A DNA stretch of 64,000 bases. Source: Planctomycetota bacterium. Lineage in GTDB: Bacteria; Planctomycetota; Phycisphaerae; UBA1845; UTPLA1. Within the stretch, counting starts at the first letter, position 1. Every line of letters starts with the position of its first letter. Shown here piece after piece: positions 39,082 to 46,188 of this stretch. Under the pieces are notes generated by a model. It made no database searches, was not told the origin of the DNA, and was given only the letters and a program-made list of their open reading frames with translations. Made by a program: the position numbers and the translations under genes. The stretch is taken from contig JAATGM010000035.1 in NCBI GenBank assembly GCA_015654675.1, forward strand, positions 1 to 64,000, written 5' to 3'.

Positions 39082-39579
39082 ATGCTCCTGGGCGTCCTAT
39101 CCGACAGCCACGGCGACGCCGACGCCACCCGCCTCGCCCTCGACCTCCTCGCCGCCCGCGGTGCAACCACCTTCATCCACTGCGGTGACGTCTGCGGCGA
39201 ACGCGTCCTCGACCAGCTCGCCGGCCACAACGCCCACTTTGTCTGGGGCAACTGCGACGACCCCTCGCCGCTCCTTCGCACCTACGTCAAACAACTCGGT
39301 CTCCCCTGGCCCAGCGGCCCGCTCCACCTCGAGCTCGCCGGCCAGCGTATCGGCGTCTTTCACGGCCACGAGCGCGAGTTCCGCGCCGCCCTCCAAAGCC
39401 CCGACCTCGACCTCATCTTCTTCGGCCACACGCATCGCTTTGAAGACAACAACAAGGGCGGCGTCCGCGCCATCAACCCCGGCGCGCTCTTCCGCGCCAA
39501 CCCGCGCACCTGCGCCCTCATGAATCTCACCACCGGCCACGTCACCTTCCTCACCCTCGACGGCCGCGAACTCGCATGA
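39082..39579 (+). CDS. YfcE/MJ0936-type metallophosphoesterase
   Basis: A 165-residue enzyme with the metallophosphoesterase motifs: LGVLSDSHGD, HCGDVCGE, WGNCDDP, FHGHE and FFGHTHRFE. These coordinate two metal ions for phosphodiester hydrolysis. Members are small cytoplasmic phosphodiesterases with loosely defined substrates. ATG at 39082 (GGAAAGAG about seven bases upstream) puts the first motif at the N-terminus as usual in the family; an in-frame ATG at 39043 would add 13 residues. The stop overlaps the next start by four bases. Confidence 0.88.
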   Translation: MLLGVLSDSHGDADATRLALDLLAARGATTFIHCGDVCGERVLDQLAGHNAHFVWGNCDDPSPLLRTYVKQLGLPWPSGPLHLELAGQRIGVFHGHEREFRAALQSPDLDLIFFGHTHRFEDNNKGGVRAINPGALFRANPRTCALMNLTTGHVTFLTLDGRELA

Positions 39580-40037
39580 CACAGCCCGGCCCGCACGGCC
39601 TCCAGCTCGAAGACGAGCGCCGCATCTTTCACGCCGGCCTGCAGCTCTTCAACGAAGGCCAATATTTCGAAGCCCACGACACCTGGGAAGAAATCTGGCA
39701 CCAAGTCCAGGACCGCCGCCGCGAAAAGTTCTACCGCGCACTCATCCAGGGCGCGGTCACGCTCGAACTACTCCGCCGCGGCCGAGCCGAAGGCGTCCGC
39801 CAGGTCTTCCTCTCCAGCAGCGAACTCTTCAAAGGCCTCCCCGAAACCTTCATGGGCCTGCACATCCCAACGTTCCTGGCAAACCTGAAAAACGCCATAG
39901 CCCCCGCCCTCGCAGACCTCGACGCAAAACAAACAAAGATAGATCCCACCCGCCTCTTCACCATCGAGCTCACCTACGACCCGTTCGAACAGTCACGAAA
40001 CGGCGAATCCTGCGAACTCCCGCCGCCCCGAAATTGA
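39576..40037 (+). CDS. DUF309 domain protein
   Basis: A 153-residue helical protein with the DUF309 signature: FHAGLQLFNEGQYFEAHDTW, EEIWHQVQDRRREKFYRALI and GAVTLELLRRGRAEGVRQVF. The conserved E/H residues (EAHDxWE) resemble a metal or ligand site, but function is unknown. It is translationally coupled (ATGA overlap) to the phosphodiesterase, which suggests a shared task. Confidence 0.85.
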   Translation: MTQPGPHGLQLEDERRIFHAGLQLFNEGQYFEAHDTWEEIWHQVQDRRREKFYRALIQGAVTLELLRRGRAEGVRQVFLSSSELFKGLPETFMGLHIPTFLANLKNAIAPALADLDAKQTKIDPTRLFTIELTYDPFEQSRNGESCELPPPRN

Positions 40038-40105
40038 TCGCGCCAAGCCGTGCCTAGAGCCGAGGCAACATCTAACGCCGACGACACCCTAGCGCCATTT
40101 TCTCT

Positions 40106-40135
40106 TGAACTCTGTAAGGTTCGCTGAGTAGAATG
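40106..40135 (+). promoter_or_regulatory. Promoter of the tandem PEP-C paralogues
   Basis: TTGAAC at 40106-40111 and TAGAAT at 40130-40135 with an 18-base spacer. Because the first in-frame ATG (40133) lies inside the -10, translation must start later, which supports ATG 40187. Confidence 0.6.
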
Positions 40136-40186
40136 GGTCTACAGATTGGAGCGGCTGCAACGGGTCGCCCAATGGTCGCCTCCGGA

Positions 40187-40927
40187 ATGAGGTGGTTCTT
40201 GCGCACACGCTTTCTACACTCAGTTGTTAGCCTCATTTTGGCATCGTTCGCGGCGCCTTATCATTCACTCGCCGCCGAACAAGCCGATATTCTTTTGCAT
40301 CGACAGGCACCCGGGCGGACATTTGGACTAACGTCCGACACTTCATACCTCGACGATTCCGGCAATCCTACTGGAGCGTTGCATGCGGACGGTTTCACTC
40401 TCGCGGCACCCGCTTCCGTATGTCGCATGAAGGCATGGGGGTTTTATGGCAGTTCGCTAGCGCAGACGCCCGAGCCAGCGCCACCAAACGAAACGATTCG
40501 CGTACGCGTGTACGAAGATTTAGATAGTCTCCCTGGCGCAATCGTTTATGAGAGCATCGTGAGCAATCCGTCACGAATGGCCACTGGATTTTCGGTCGCG
40601 ACCGGATCTGGGCCACCAGAATTCCTCTATGACGTCCCCCTCCAGGGTTGTTTCTTGGCACAAGCCCAAACAACATATTGGATCGAATTCGCCCAGTTAG
40701 GGCTTCTGGAGTCACGATTCCGGTGGGAAAATTCAAACACGGCGGGCGGATACGCAATCCAATTTCCTATTGGAACGCCGTGGCATGTCAACAACAACGG
40801 TCAGATGGCCTACGAACTTTGGACCCCTGAGCCGTGCAGCGGCGCGCTGCTGGCTTTGGGTTGTGGTTGCATTCTGCGCCAAACGACTTGGAATCAGACC
40901 TCAACAAACAAGAGGGTGGAGGCATGA
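40187..40927 (+). CDS. Secreted protein of unknown family with PEP-C tail (paralogue 1)
   Basis: A 246-residue protein with a signal peptide (RFLHSVVSLILASFAAPYHS) and a beta-rich domain opening ADILLHRQAPGRTF. It shares ATGFSVATGSGP, TTYWIEFAQLG and QFPIGTPW with the next gene, its tandem paralogue. Near the end is PEPCSGALLALGCGCILRQ, which looks like a PEP-CTERM-type sorting signal with cysteines. The usual arginine cluster is missing: after ILR the protein continues QTTWNQTSTNKRVEA. This may be a decayed or frameshifted tail. The DNA is clearly less GC-rich than neighbouring genes. ATG 40187 was chosen on the signal peptide and promoter position. Confidence 0.7.
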   Translation: MRWFLRTRFLHSVVSLILASFAAPYHSLAAEQADILLHRQAPGRTFGLTSDTSYLDDSGNPTGALHADGFTLAAPASVCRMKAWGFYGSSLAQTPEPAPPNETIRVRVYEDLDSLPGAIVYESIVSNPSRMATGFSVATGSGPPEFLYDVPLQGCFLAQAQTTYWIEFAQLGLLESRFRWENSNTAGGYAIQFPIGTPWHVNNNGQMAYELWTPEPCSGALLALGCGCILRQTTWNQTSTNKRVEA

Positions 40928-41607
40928 TGAAGATTGGATGGTCCATCATCTGCTCCTTCCCATTATGGTCAGCTGCTTATGCGGCGAACCAGACCGACAT
41001 TTTGCTTTATCGGCAGGCGCCCAGCCGCACATTTGCTTGGGACGCAGACACTGCGAATATGAACGATCTTGGGAATCCAAGCGGTCAAATCATTGCAGAT
41101 CGATTCAGCATACCAACTACATCCAGTATTTGCCGCTTGCGTTGGTGGGGAGCATACGGAAGCGACTTTGCTCAGGTTCCAGAACCGCCGCCCTCTGGCG
41201 AAACAATGCGAATACGAATTTTCAATAATGAAGATGGCCTTCCCGGAAGTCTGTTGAATGAAAGTGTTTTACTCAATCCATTGAGAGTTGCTACTGGTTT
41301 CTCGATTGCGACAGGATTCGGCCCTGCAGAATACTTGTATGACGCTTCGCTGGACAATTGTTTTTCAGCACAAGCCGGCATGACCTATTGGATTGAAATC
41401 TCTCAGCTGGGCTCGCAGGATTCACGATGGCGTTGGGAGGGGTCTAATGGAGCAGGCGAATTTGCGGTTCAATTCCCGATTGGCACACCGTATCGCCTAA
41501 TCACCGGCCTGGGTCAGCTGGCATACGAGCTTCGAAGCCCCGAGCCGTGCAGCGGCGCGCTGCTGGCTCTGGGCTGTGTTTACATACTTCGACGTCGTCA
41601 CCGCTAA
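40924..41607 (+). CDS. Secreted protein of unknown family with PEP-C tail (paralogue 2)
   Basis: A 227-residue paralogue of the preceding gene, overlapping it by four bases (ATGA). It has a short signal peptide (WSIICSFPLWSAAYAANQ), the same domain (TDILLYRQAPSRTFAWD, ATGFSIATGFGP, MTYWIEISQLG, VQFPIGTPY), and the tail PEPCSGALLALGCVYILRRR. The tail has the order of a sorting signal: PEP, hydrophobic segment, arginines. The two genes are probably a recent tandem duplication. Either ATG of ATGATG (40924 or 40927) may be used; AGAGGGTGGAGG lies just upstream. Confidence 0.75.
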   Translation: MMKIGWSIICSFPLWSAAYAANQTDILLYRQAPSRTFAWDADTANMNDLGNPSGQIIADRFSIPTTSSICRLRWWGAYGSDFAQVPEPPPSGETMRIRIFNNEDGLPGSLLNESVLLNPLRVATGFSIATGFGPAEYLYDASLDNCFSAQAGMTYWIEISQLGSQDSRWRWEGSNGAGEFAVQFPIGTPYRLITGLGQLAYELRSPEPCSGALLALGCVYILRRRHR

Positions 41608-41706
41608 CGGCGCAACTTCATACCTGATTTGAGAACCGACACACTCGGTCGCACGGAAGGTCCGCGCGCCCGGAAGGTTTCATCCCTTTTTTTGAAGGAG
41701 TCATTC

Positions 41707-42349
41707 ATGAATGGACTTTCTCGCACGAGAGCCCTTCCGATCATCCTGATCGCGAGCATGCTTGGCTTGACCGCTTTCCTTCCGATTGCCCGAAGTGACG
41801 AAGAAGAAACCGAATCGCCGCCGGCGTGCACGCAAGTTGCCTCAACCATCATCGAGCGACAGGTGACCACGCGTCCCGCCATTCGCGACAGCTCAATTGG
41901 CATCGACCGTTGCGGACGATACGTCATTGCCTTTCAAGACAATTACGGCCCAAGCGGCATAAATCAAAGACATGTCCGCTTTCTGCGATATGACGCCGAC
42001 TGCACGACGCAGCCCTATTCGGGCGGTGCCGATGGAACCCCGCTCTCGACGCTATCTGGCGGCGGCGGGTGTACGGGCGCCGAGACGGTTAATACGGGAA
42101 TCTCGATTGCAATGGGGGCAGGATCCTCGACCGCCTCTCCGCCGCTCTTCGCGAGCTGGACAGGTTCCCATTATCTTCATGCTACGTTTCCGGGTGAGTG
42201 GCACCTAGAGAGGGGTGGGTGGACTTACGATCAGGCCAGCCCGCCAACGCCGACTGCCGTTCCAGACTGCGAGGGACCGGCCGACCTGCCATACAATTCG
42301 AGCGGGTTGAGCGACGGTGTCAGCGCGACGATTCGGACATCGGGCAAAA
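41707..42349 (+). pseudogene. Secreted-protein gene truncated by a RAYT transposase insertion
   Basis: An ATG at 41707 with GAAGGAG seven bases upstream starts a protein with a signal peptide (LPIILIASMLGLTAFLPIAR) and an Asp/Gly-rich body (SIGIDRCGRYVIAFQDNYG, FASWTGSHYLHATFPGEW) resembling secreted sialidase/BNR-like repeats. From about 42350 the frame enters the transposase module: the remaining translation to a stop at 42858 is low-complexity (PEPPEPPSAESATTSSTAAT) and simply reads the transposase gene in another frame. The 3' part of the original gene was not found downstream. Expression of the truncated 220-residue product plus an irrelevant tail is possible. Confidence 0.65.
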
Positions 42350-42351
42350 AG

Positions 42352-42387
42352 GGGACATTCTACTTTTTGACACGCCAAAACTGTCCC
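42352..42387 (+). repeat. Inverted repeat at the 5' edge of the RAYT module
   Basis: GGGACA at 42352-42357 (within AAAAAGGGGACATTCTACTTTTT) is complementary to TGTCCC at 42382-42387, 24 bases apart, ending 14 bases before the transposase ATG. A related but not identical block, AAAAAACGTCCGCTACTTGAC, lies after the transposase near 43106-43126. Confidence 0.5.
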
Positions 42388-42401
42388 GCTAACTTCTCTC
42401 C

Positions 42402-43070
42402 ATGCCCCGAACCGCCCGAGCCGCCGTCGGCGGAATCTGCTACCACGTCCTCAACCGCGGCAACGGCCGCGCCCGCGTCTTCCACAACGACGCCGACTAT
42501 CGCGCCTTCCTCGACCTCATCGCCCAGGCCGCCGAACGCATCTCCATGCGCGTCCCCGCCTTCTGCCTCATGCCAAACCACTTCCATCTGCTCCTTTGGC
42601 CCAGACACGACCAGGACCTCAGCCGCTTCATGCAATGGCTCCTCACCAGCCACGTCCGACGCCACCACCGCAAACGCCGAACCACCGGCCATGTGTGGCA
42701 GGGCCGCTTCAAGGCCTTTCCCATCCAGCAGGACAGCCATTTCCTCACCGTCTGCCGCTATATCGAACGCAACCCGTTGCGTGCCGGCCTCGTCAATCAC
42801 GCCGAACGCTGGCCCTGGTCGACCCTCGGAATCGCAACTCTTCCCGACGCCCCCGTAATCCCCAGCACCGCGCCAATCGACCGCTCGCGCGATTGGATAA
42901 CGCGCGTCAACCGCCCCGAATCCCCGGCCGAACTCAAGGCCCTGCGCCACTGCATCTTCCGCGGAACCCCCTACGGAACCCCAATCTGGACCGCCCGCAT
43001 CGCCGACCGCCTCGACCTGCAATCCACACTAAACCCCCGCGGCCGCCCCAGAAACGATCCCAAGAAATAG
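42402..43070 (+). CDS. REP-associated tyrosine transposase (RAYT, IS200-like Y1 family)
   Basis: A 222-residue HUH-type transposase. It starts PRTARAAVGGICYHVLNRGN, has the metal-binding HUH in LMPNHFHLLLW, and the catalytic tyrosine region CRYIERNPLRAGLV, all typical of RAYTs. These domesticated single-copy relatives of IS200/IS605 transposases nick REP hairpins. Codon use is as GC-rich as the chromosome, unlike the gene it interrupts. No second IS gene or long terminal inverted repeats are present. One REP-like hairpin is at 51004-51022, but a link is unproven. Confidence 0.9.
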   Translation: MPRTARAAVGGICYHVLNRGNGRARVFHNDADYRAFLDLIAQAAERISMRVPAFCLMPNHFHLLLWPRHDQDLSRFMQWLLTSHVRRHHRKRRTTGHVWQGRFKAFPIQQDSHFLTVCRYIERNPLRAGLVNHAERWPWSTLGIATLPDAPVIPSTAPIDRSRDWITRVNRPESPAELKALRHCIFRGTPYGTPIWTARIADRLDLQSTLNPRGRPRNDPKK

Positions 43071-43121
43071 AGTGTTCCGGATACCCGCTCTCCAACCTAC
43101 CCATCAAAAAACGTCCGCTAC

Positions 43122-43149
43122 TTGACATGACCAAACACAATACTAACAT
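43122..43149 (+). promoter_or_regulatory. Promoter-like hexamer pair in a gene-poor region
   Basis: TTGACA, 16 bases, TAACAT. A perfect -35 is rare in this GC-rich window. What it would transcribe is unclear: possibly the 35-codon ORF at 43157 or a non-coding RNA. Confidence 0.4.
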
Positions 43150-43326
43150 CCACGGAATGCCCCCGCCCGTAATGTCGGCGGCGCGGGAAATCGACGCCCT
43201 TATTGCGCTAATCCCCTCAGCGTTGGGACGTGCTAAAGGTGCGCCCACGACGGCCGATCTTTGAAAACCGAATATGCGTGCCACATCAATCCGGCTCGCC
43301 GGCTTCCCGCCCGGGATCGGGACGCT

Positions 43327-43360
43327 CGTCTCACGCGTCTCATGAGACGGCGTCTCACGA
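43327..43360. repeat. Cluster of CGTCTCA repeats around a 14-bp palindrome
   Basis: CGTCTCA occurs at 43327, 43336 and 43351; the middle copy forms a perfect palindrome CGTCTCATGAGACG at 43336-43349. The outer two copies extend to CGTCTCACG. It looks like a multi-site operator or a remnant of mobile DNA. Confidence 0.6.
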
Positions 43361-43662
43361 CCCAGAGCCGAAATTACGCTGAACCTGCGCCGGCGAAGGG
43401 AATTGCGCGCAGATTCCGACAGGCGATGTCCAATGGAATCTCACGAATCTCATCGCGCCTCAAGCGTCCGAATAACCAATTATCACTTTTATCACTGCCA
43501 CATTCGGCGCGCTGGGAGTGCCCGATGGTCTCGGCGTCTTGACGTGCCGGATGCTAACCCCGGGATTCCCCGGGGGCCTGACATCCAGTTGAATTCTCAT
43601 TTTGGGTTTTTGGTTGGTCGAATACCTGTCGCGTCCGGCCGATTCCTCAGCCCCCGCCCCGA

Positions 43663-43992
43663 CTACTCATCCGGCTCAATAGTGACCGTCAAACTCGCCG
43701 ACTGGAACTGCTCCAGATAAAGCTCGGCCCGCTCCTTGTGCGTCACCAGCACCAGCGCACATCCCTGCTCATGCGCCTCGACCGTCCGCTGGATCGACTC
43801 CTGCTCGCTCAAATGCGTCAGGTTCAGCAGCGTCACGATCACATGTTCAAAGGTGTTCCGGTCATCGTTGTGCAGGATGACCTTGTAAGGCGGCAGCAGC
43901 TTCGGCTTATCAACCTGCGGCCGCGCCTTGGAAAGGGACTTCTGGATGGTCGCTGTCGAACTTGAATCGGTGCCGAGAACTTTTTCCGCCAT
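43663..43992 (-). CDS. clpS: ATP-dependent Clp protease adaptor ClpS
   Basis: A 109-residue adaptor. After a disordered N-terminal 30 residues it has the ClpS core: LLPPYKVILHNDDRNTFEHV, VTLLNLTHLSEQESIQRTVE and AHEQGCALVLVTHKERAELY. The HNDD pair contributes to the N-degron pocket. ClpS delivers N-end-rule substrates to ClpAP. ClpA is not in this window. GGGAGCG lies about nine bases before the ATG. Confidence 0.93.
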   Translation of the reverse strand: MAEKVLGTDSSSTATIQKSLSKARPQVDKPKLLPPYKVILHNDDRNTFEHVIVTLLNLTHLSEQESIQRTVEAHEQGCALVLVTHKERAELYLEQFQSASLTVTIEPDE

Positions 43993-44217
43993 GCAATAGC
44001 GCTCCCGTCAACCAACCCGGATCAGATAAGCCCAGTATAACATCGGCACAAGCCCGCCCGCAAGCCGCCCGACCAGCAGGTCGCAACTCGCAGGCCGCTC
44101 CAAAGGCCGGCCGCCACCCGCACCAGCTCCCCGCCCTCGCCCCCAATCTGCCCCCCAGTTATTCTAGTTCCGGCTGCGCCCCCTGTGCCGCGCCAAATTG
44201 GCCTGAGCCCGCCTCCC

Positions 44218-45126
44218 ATGCCGAAAACTGCAACTTCAACTGCCGCCGAAATCAAGCTTCTCGACCCCGAATTCATGACCCGCCTCGAGCAGCTCGAAAT
44301 CGTCTCGCGCAAAATCTTCGCCGGCAAAACCAAGGGCGAGCGCAAAAGTCCGCGCAAGGGCGAGTCCGTCGAGTTCGCCGACTACCGCCCCTACGTCATC
44401 GGCGACGACCTCCGCTTCCTCGACTGGAACATCTACGCCCGCCTCGACGCACTATTCCTCCGCCTGTTTCTGGAAGAAGAAGACCTCAACGTCACCGTCC
44501 TCGTCGACGTCAGCAAGAGCATGGACTTCGGCGAACCGGCCAAGGGCCTCTACGCCCGCCGCGTCGCCGCCGCCGTCGCCTACATCGGCCTCGTCAACTA
44601 CGACCGCGTCAACGTCTACGCCTACGCCCACCGCATCGTCGGCGCCGTCCGTGGCCTGCGCGGCCGCCGCCAGGCCAGCCGCATCGTCAGCTTCCTGCAG
44701 GACACCCCCGTCGGCGGCGCGACCGCCTTCCCCGAGGCCGCCCGCCAGTTCGCCTTGCAACACACGCAAAAAGGCGTCGTCCTCATCATCAGCGACTTCC
44801 TCGACAAGAACGGCTACGAAGAAGGCATCCGCTATCTTCTCGGACGCCGCATCGACGGCTACGTCCTGCAAATACTGGCACCCCAGGAAGTGGACCCCGA
44901 ACTAGCCGGCGACCTGCGACTCGTAGACTGCGAAGACGGCGACCACGCCGAAATCACCATCTCCCGCCCCCTGCTCACGCGCTACAAAGCCAACCTGGAG
45001 TCCTACTGCAAAGAACTCCGCGACTACACCGTCCGCCGGGGAATGACCTACCTGCTAGCCACCACCAAAGTCCCCTTCGACCAACTGGTAATCAGCTACC
45101 TACGCCAACGCGGCCTGATCCGCTGA
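44218..45126 (+). CDS. Second DUF58 domain protein, not next to a MoxR gene
   Basis: A 302-residue protein with the DUF58 core KGESVEFADYRPYVIGDDLR, FLDWNIYARLDALFLRLF and a VWA-like half starting VTVLVDVSKSMDFG, with DVSKS in MIDAS form. It is about as long as the DUF58 protein of the Bat operon but diverged. No moxR or VWA partner is adjacent: clpS is divergent upstream and the four-paralogue membrane array converges downstream (13-base gap). It may use the MoxR encoded at 8923. ATG at 44218 was chosen over GTG at 44185, since no ribosome-binding site supports the latter. Confidence 0.85.
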   Translation: MPKTATSTAAEIKLLDPEFMTRLEQLEIVSRKIFAGKTKGERKSPRKGESVEFADYRPYVIGDDLRFLDWNIYARLDALFLRLFLEEEDLNVTVLVDVSKSMDFGEPAKGLYARRVAAAVAYIGLVNYDRVNVYAYAHRIVGAVRGLRGRRQASRIVSFLQDTPVGGATAFPEAARQFALQHTQKGVVLIISDFLDKNGYEEGIRYLLGRRIDGYVLQILAPQEVDPELAGDLRLVDCEDGDHAEITISRPLLTRYKANLESYCKELRDYTVRRGMTYLLATTKVPFDQLVISYLRQRGLIR

Positions 45127-45139
45127 CAATACCGAGCAA

Positions 45140-46174
45140 CTAAGCTAGATCCGAAAGCTGCTCTAGAACCGGTGGCGCCAATGGACTCATCCACGCGCGT
45201 ACTAACAACTCCGCCTCCGCCCGCGTCAGCGAAAATTGAACGCACTCATCAGTGTCCGCCGCGATAACTGAAATCGTCTCATTCTCGCCCGAGTCGATCA
45301 ACCAGAGCGCCGCCGCATTCGCCGCGAACAGGTGCCGCGTCCATCGCCGAGAAAACAACCTGCACCGCCGAGACAGCAGCCCGGCAGGCGCTACGAAAAA
45401 CTGTCGTGAGCCGACGCTCAAGATCATCCATACAATGAACAGCGCGAATGACACGCTGAATGCGAGTTGAATGTAATTCGCTGGATTGAAAAGCCCCCGC
45501 AAGACAGAAAAATTGATTCCGAAGAACAGAAGAGTTGGTAACGTTCGCTCCGACCCAAACACCTGCCGCCCCAGGCGCCGAATCCAAACCACAATTCCAA
45601 GACCGACAGCTACCCCACTCCCGGCGTCCGACACGGGATCGTCCTCGTTGGTTGCCGCCTGCAACGCACGAAACCCTTCGTCGAGTTCGTCCAGTCGTCG
45701 CGGTTCAAACTCTATCTCGATCACCTCGCCGCGAGGCGCCCATTTGCACCCAAAGCCCTGAAGCACGACGACCTCCGGTGGCCTCCCACGCCGCATCATC
45801 TCGCGCTGAATCGTCCCAAATTCTCCACGCGCGCCCCACGTCCTCCAATCTTCGCGGATGGCTGCGATCAGCAATTCAATCGGACCCTCCCATCGTTCCG
45901 AGAAGATCGTCCGAATCCGGTCACGAGCGCGCCGCCGGAACTGCCACAGCGAAAATTGAGACGTCAACACGACGATCCCCAGCCCCACAAGTAACTGAGT
46001 CTTCCCCGGAAAGCCGTACGTCGCAAACCACCACACCCCCACAAGCAGACTCCCTAACCCCACTAGCAACGCCGGCGTCCAATACGGATCAGGCGTGGCG
46101 AAATAATCCGGTCCAAGCTGAACCACGCTCACGCGAGCTTCAACTCCGTCCGCCTTATCCGCCGACTCCACCAC
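45140..46174 (-). CDS. Membrane protein, member 4 of a tandem four-paralogue family
   Basis: A 344-residue protein with two pairs of membrane helices (about residues 30-75, PALLVGLGSLLVGVWWFATY; and about 200-250, AFSVSFALFIVWMILSVGS). The middle loop contains VIEIEFEPRRLDELDEGFRA. After the second pair comes FFVAPAGLLSRRCRLFSRRW, the degenerate form of the family's PGGV.VR motif, and the end is LVRAWMSPLAPP. It is the most divergent and last member of the minus-strand run. The start is GTG at 46174, 14 bases after the neighbour's stop. Function unknown; the post-helix domain has the look of a bacterial PH-like fold, but this is speculative. Confidence 0.75.
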   Translation of the reverse strand: MVESADKADGVEARVSVVQLGPDYFATPDPYWTPALLVGLGSLLVGVWWFATYGFPGKTQLLVGLGIVVLTSQFSLWQFRRRARDRIRTIFSERWEGPIELLIAAIREDWRTWGARGEFGTIQREMMRRGRPPEVVVLQGFGCKWAPRGEVIEIEFEPRRLDELDEGFRALQAATNEDDPVSDAGSGVAVGLGIVVWIRRLGRQVFGSERTLPTLLFFGINFSVLRGLFNPANYIQLAFSVSFALFIVWMILSVGSRQFFVAPAGLLSRRCRLFSRRWTRHLFAANAAALWLIDSGENETISVIAADTDECVQFSLTRAEAELLVRAWMSPLAPPVLEQLSDLA

Positions 46175-46188
46175 GCGCCAAGACTCTC

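Larger units (their letters stand above)
43071..43662. other. Gene-poor region between the RAYT gene and clpS
   Basis: These 592 bases hold only short, compositionally poor ORFs. Visible elements are a promoter-like pair TTGACA (43122-43127) and TAACAT (43144-43149) with a 16-base spacer, a 35-codon ORF at 43157-43264 (starts MPPPVMSAAREIDALIAL, no clear ribosome-binding site), the palindrome cluster at 43327-43360, and an imperfect GC-rich dyad around 43558-43575. It may be remnant DNA from the transposon-disrupted locus. Confidence 0.5.

Noticed and set aside
42400-42858. C-terminal 150 codons of the truncated secreted protein as a Ser/Thr/Pro-rich surface domain
   Set aside because: This stretch is the RAYT gene read in another frame; the transposase frame carries conserved motifs.
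43555-43576. GC-rich dyad CCCCGGGATTCCCCGGGG
   Set aside because: The symmetry is imperfect and runs of C and G are expected at this GC content; there is no supporting context.
43261-43720. Overlapping ORFs of 93 and 105 codons as small genes
   Set aside because: There is no ribosome-binding site, the residue composition is irregular, and they overlap each other and the clpS 3' end.
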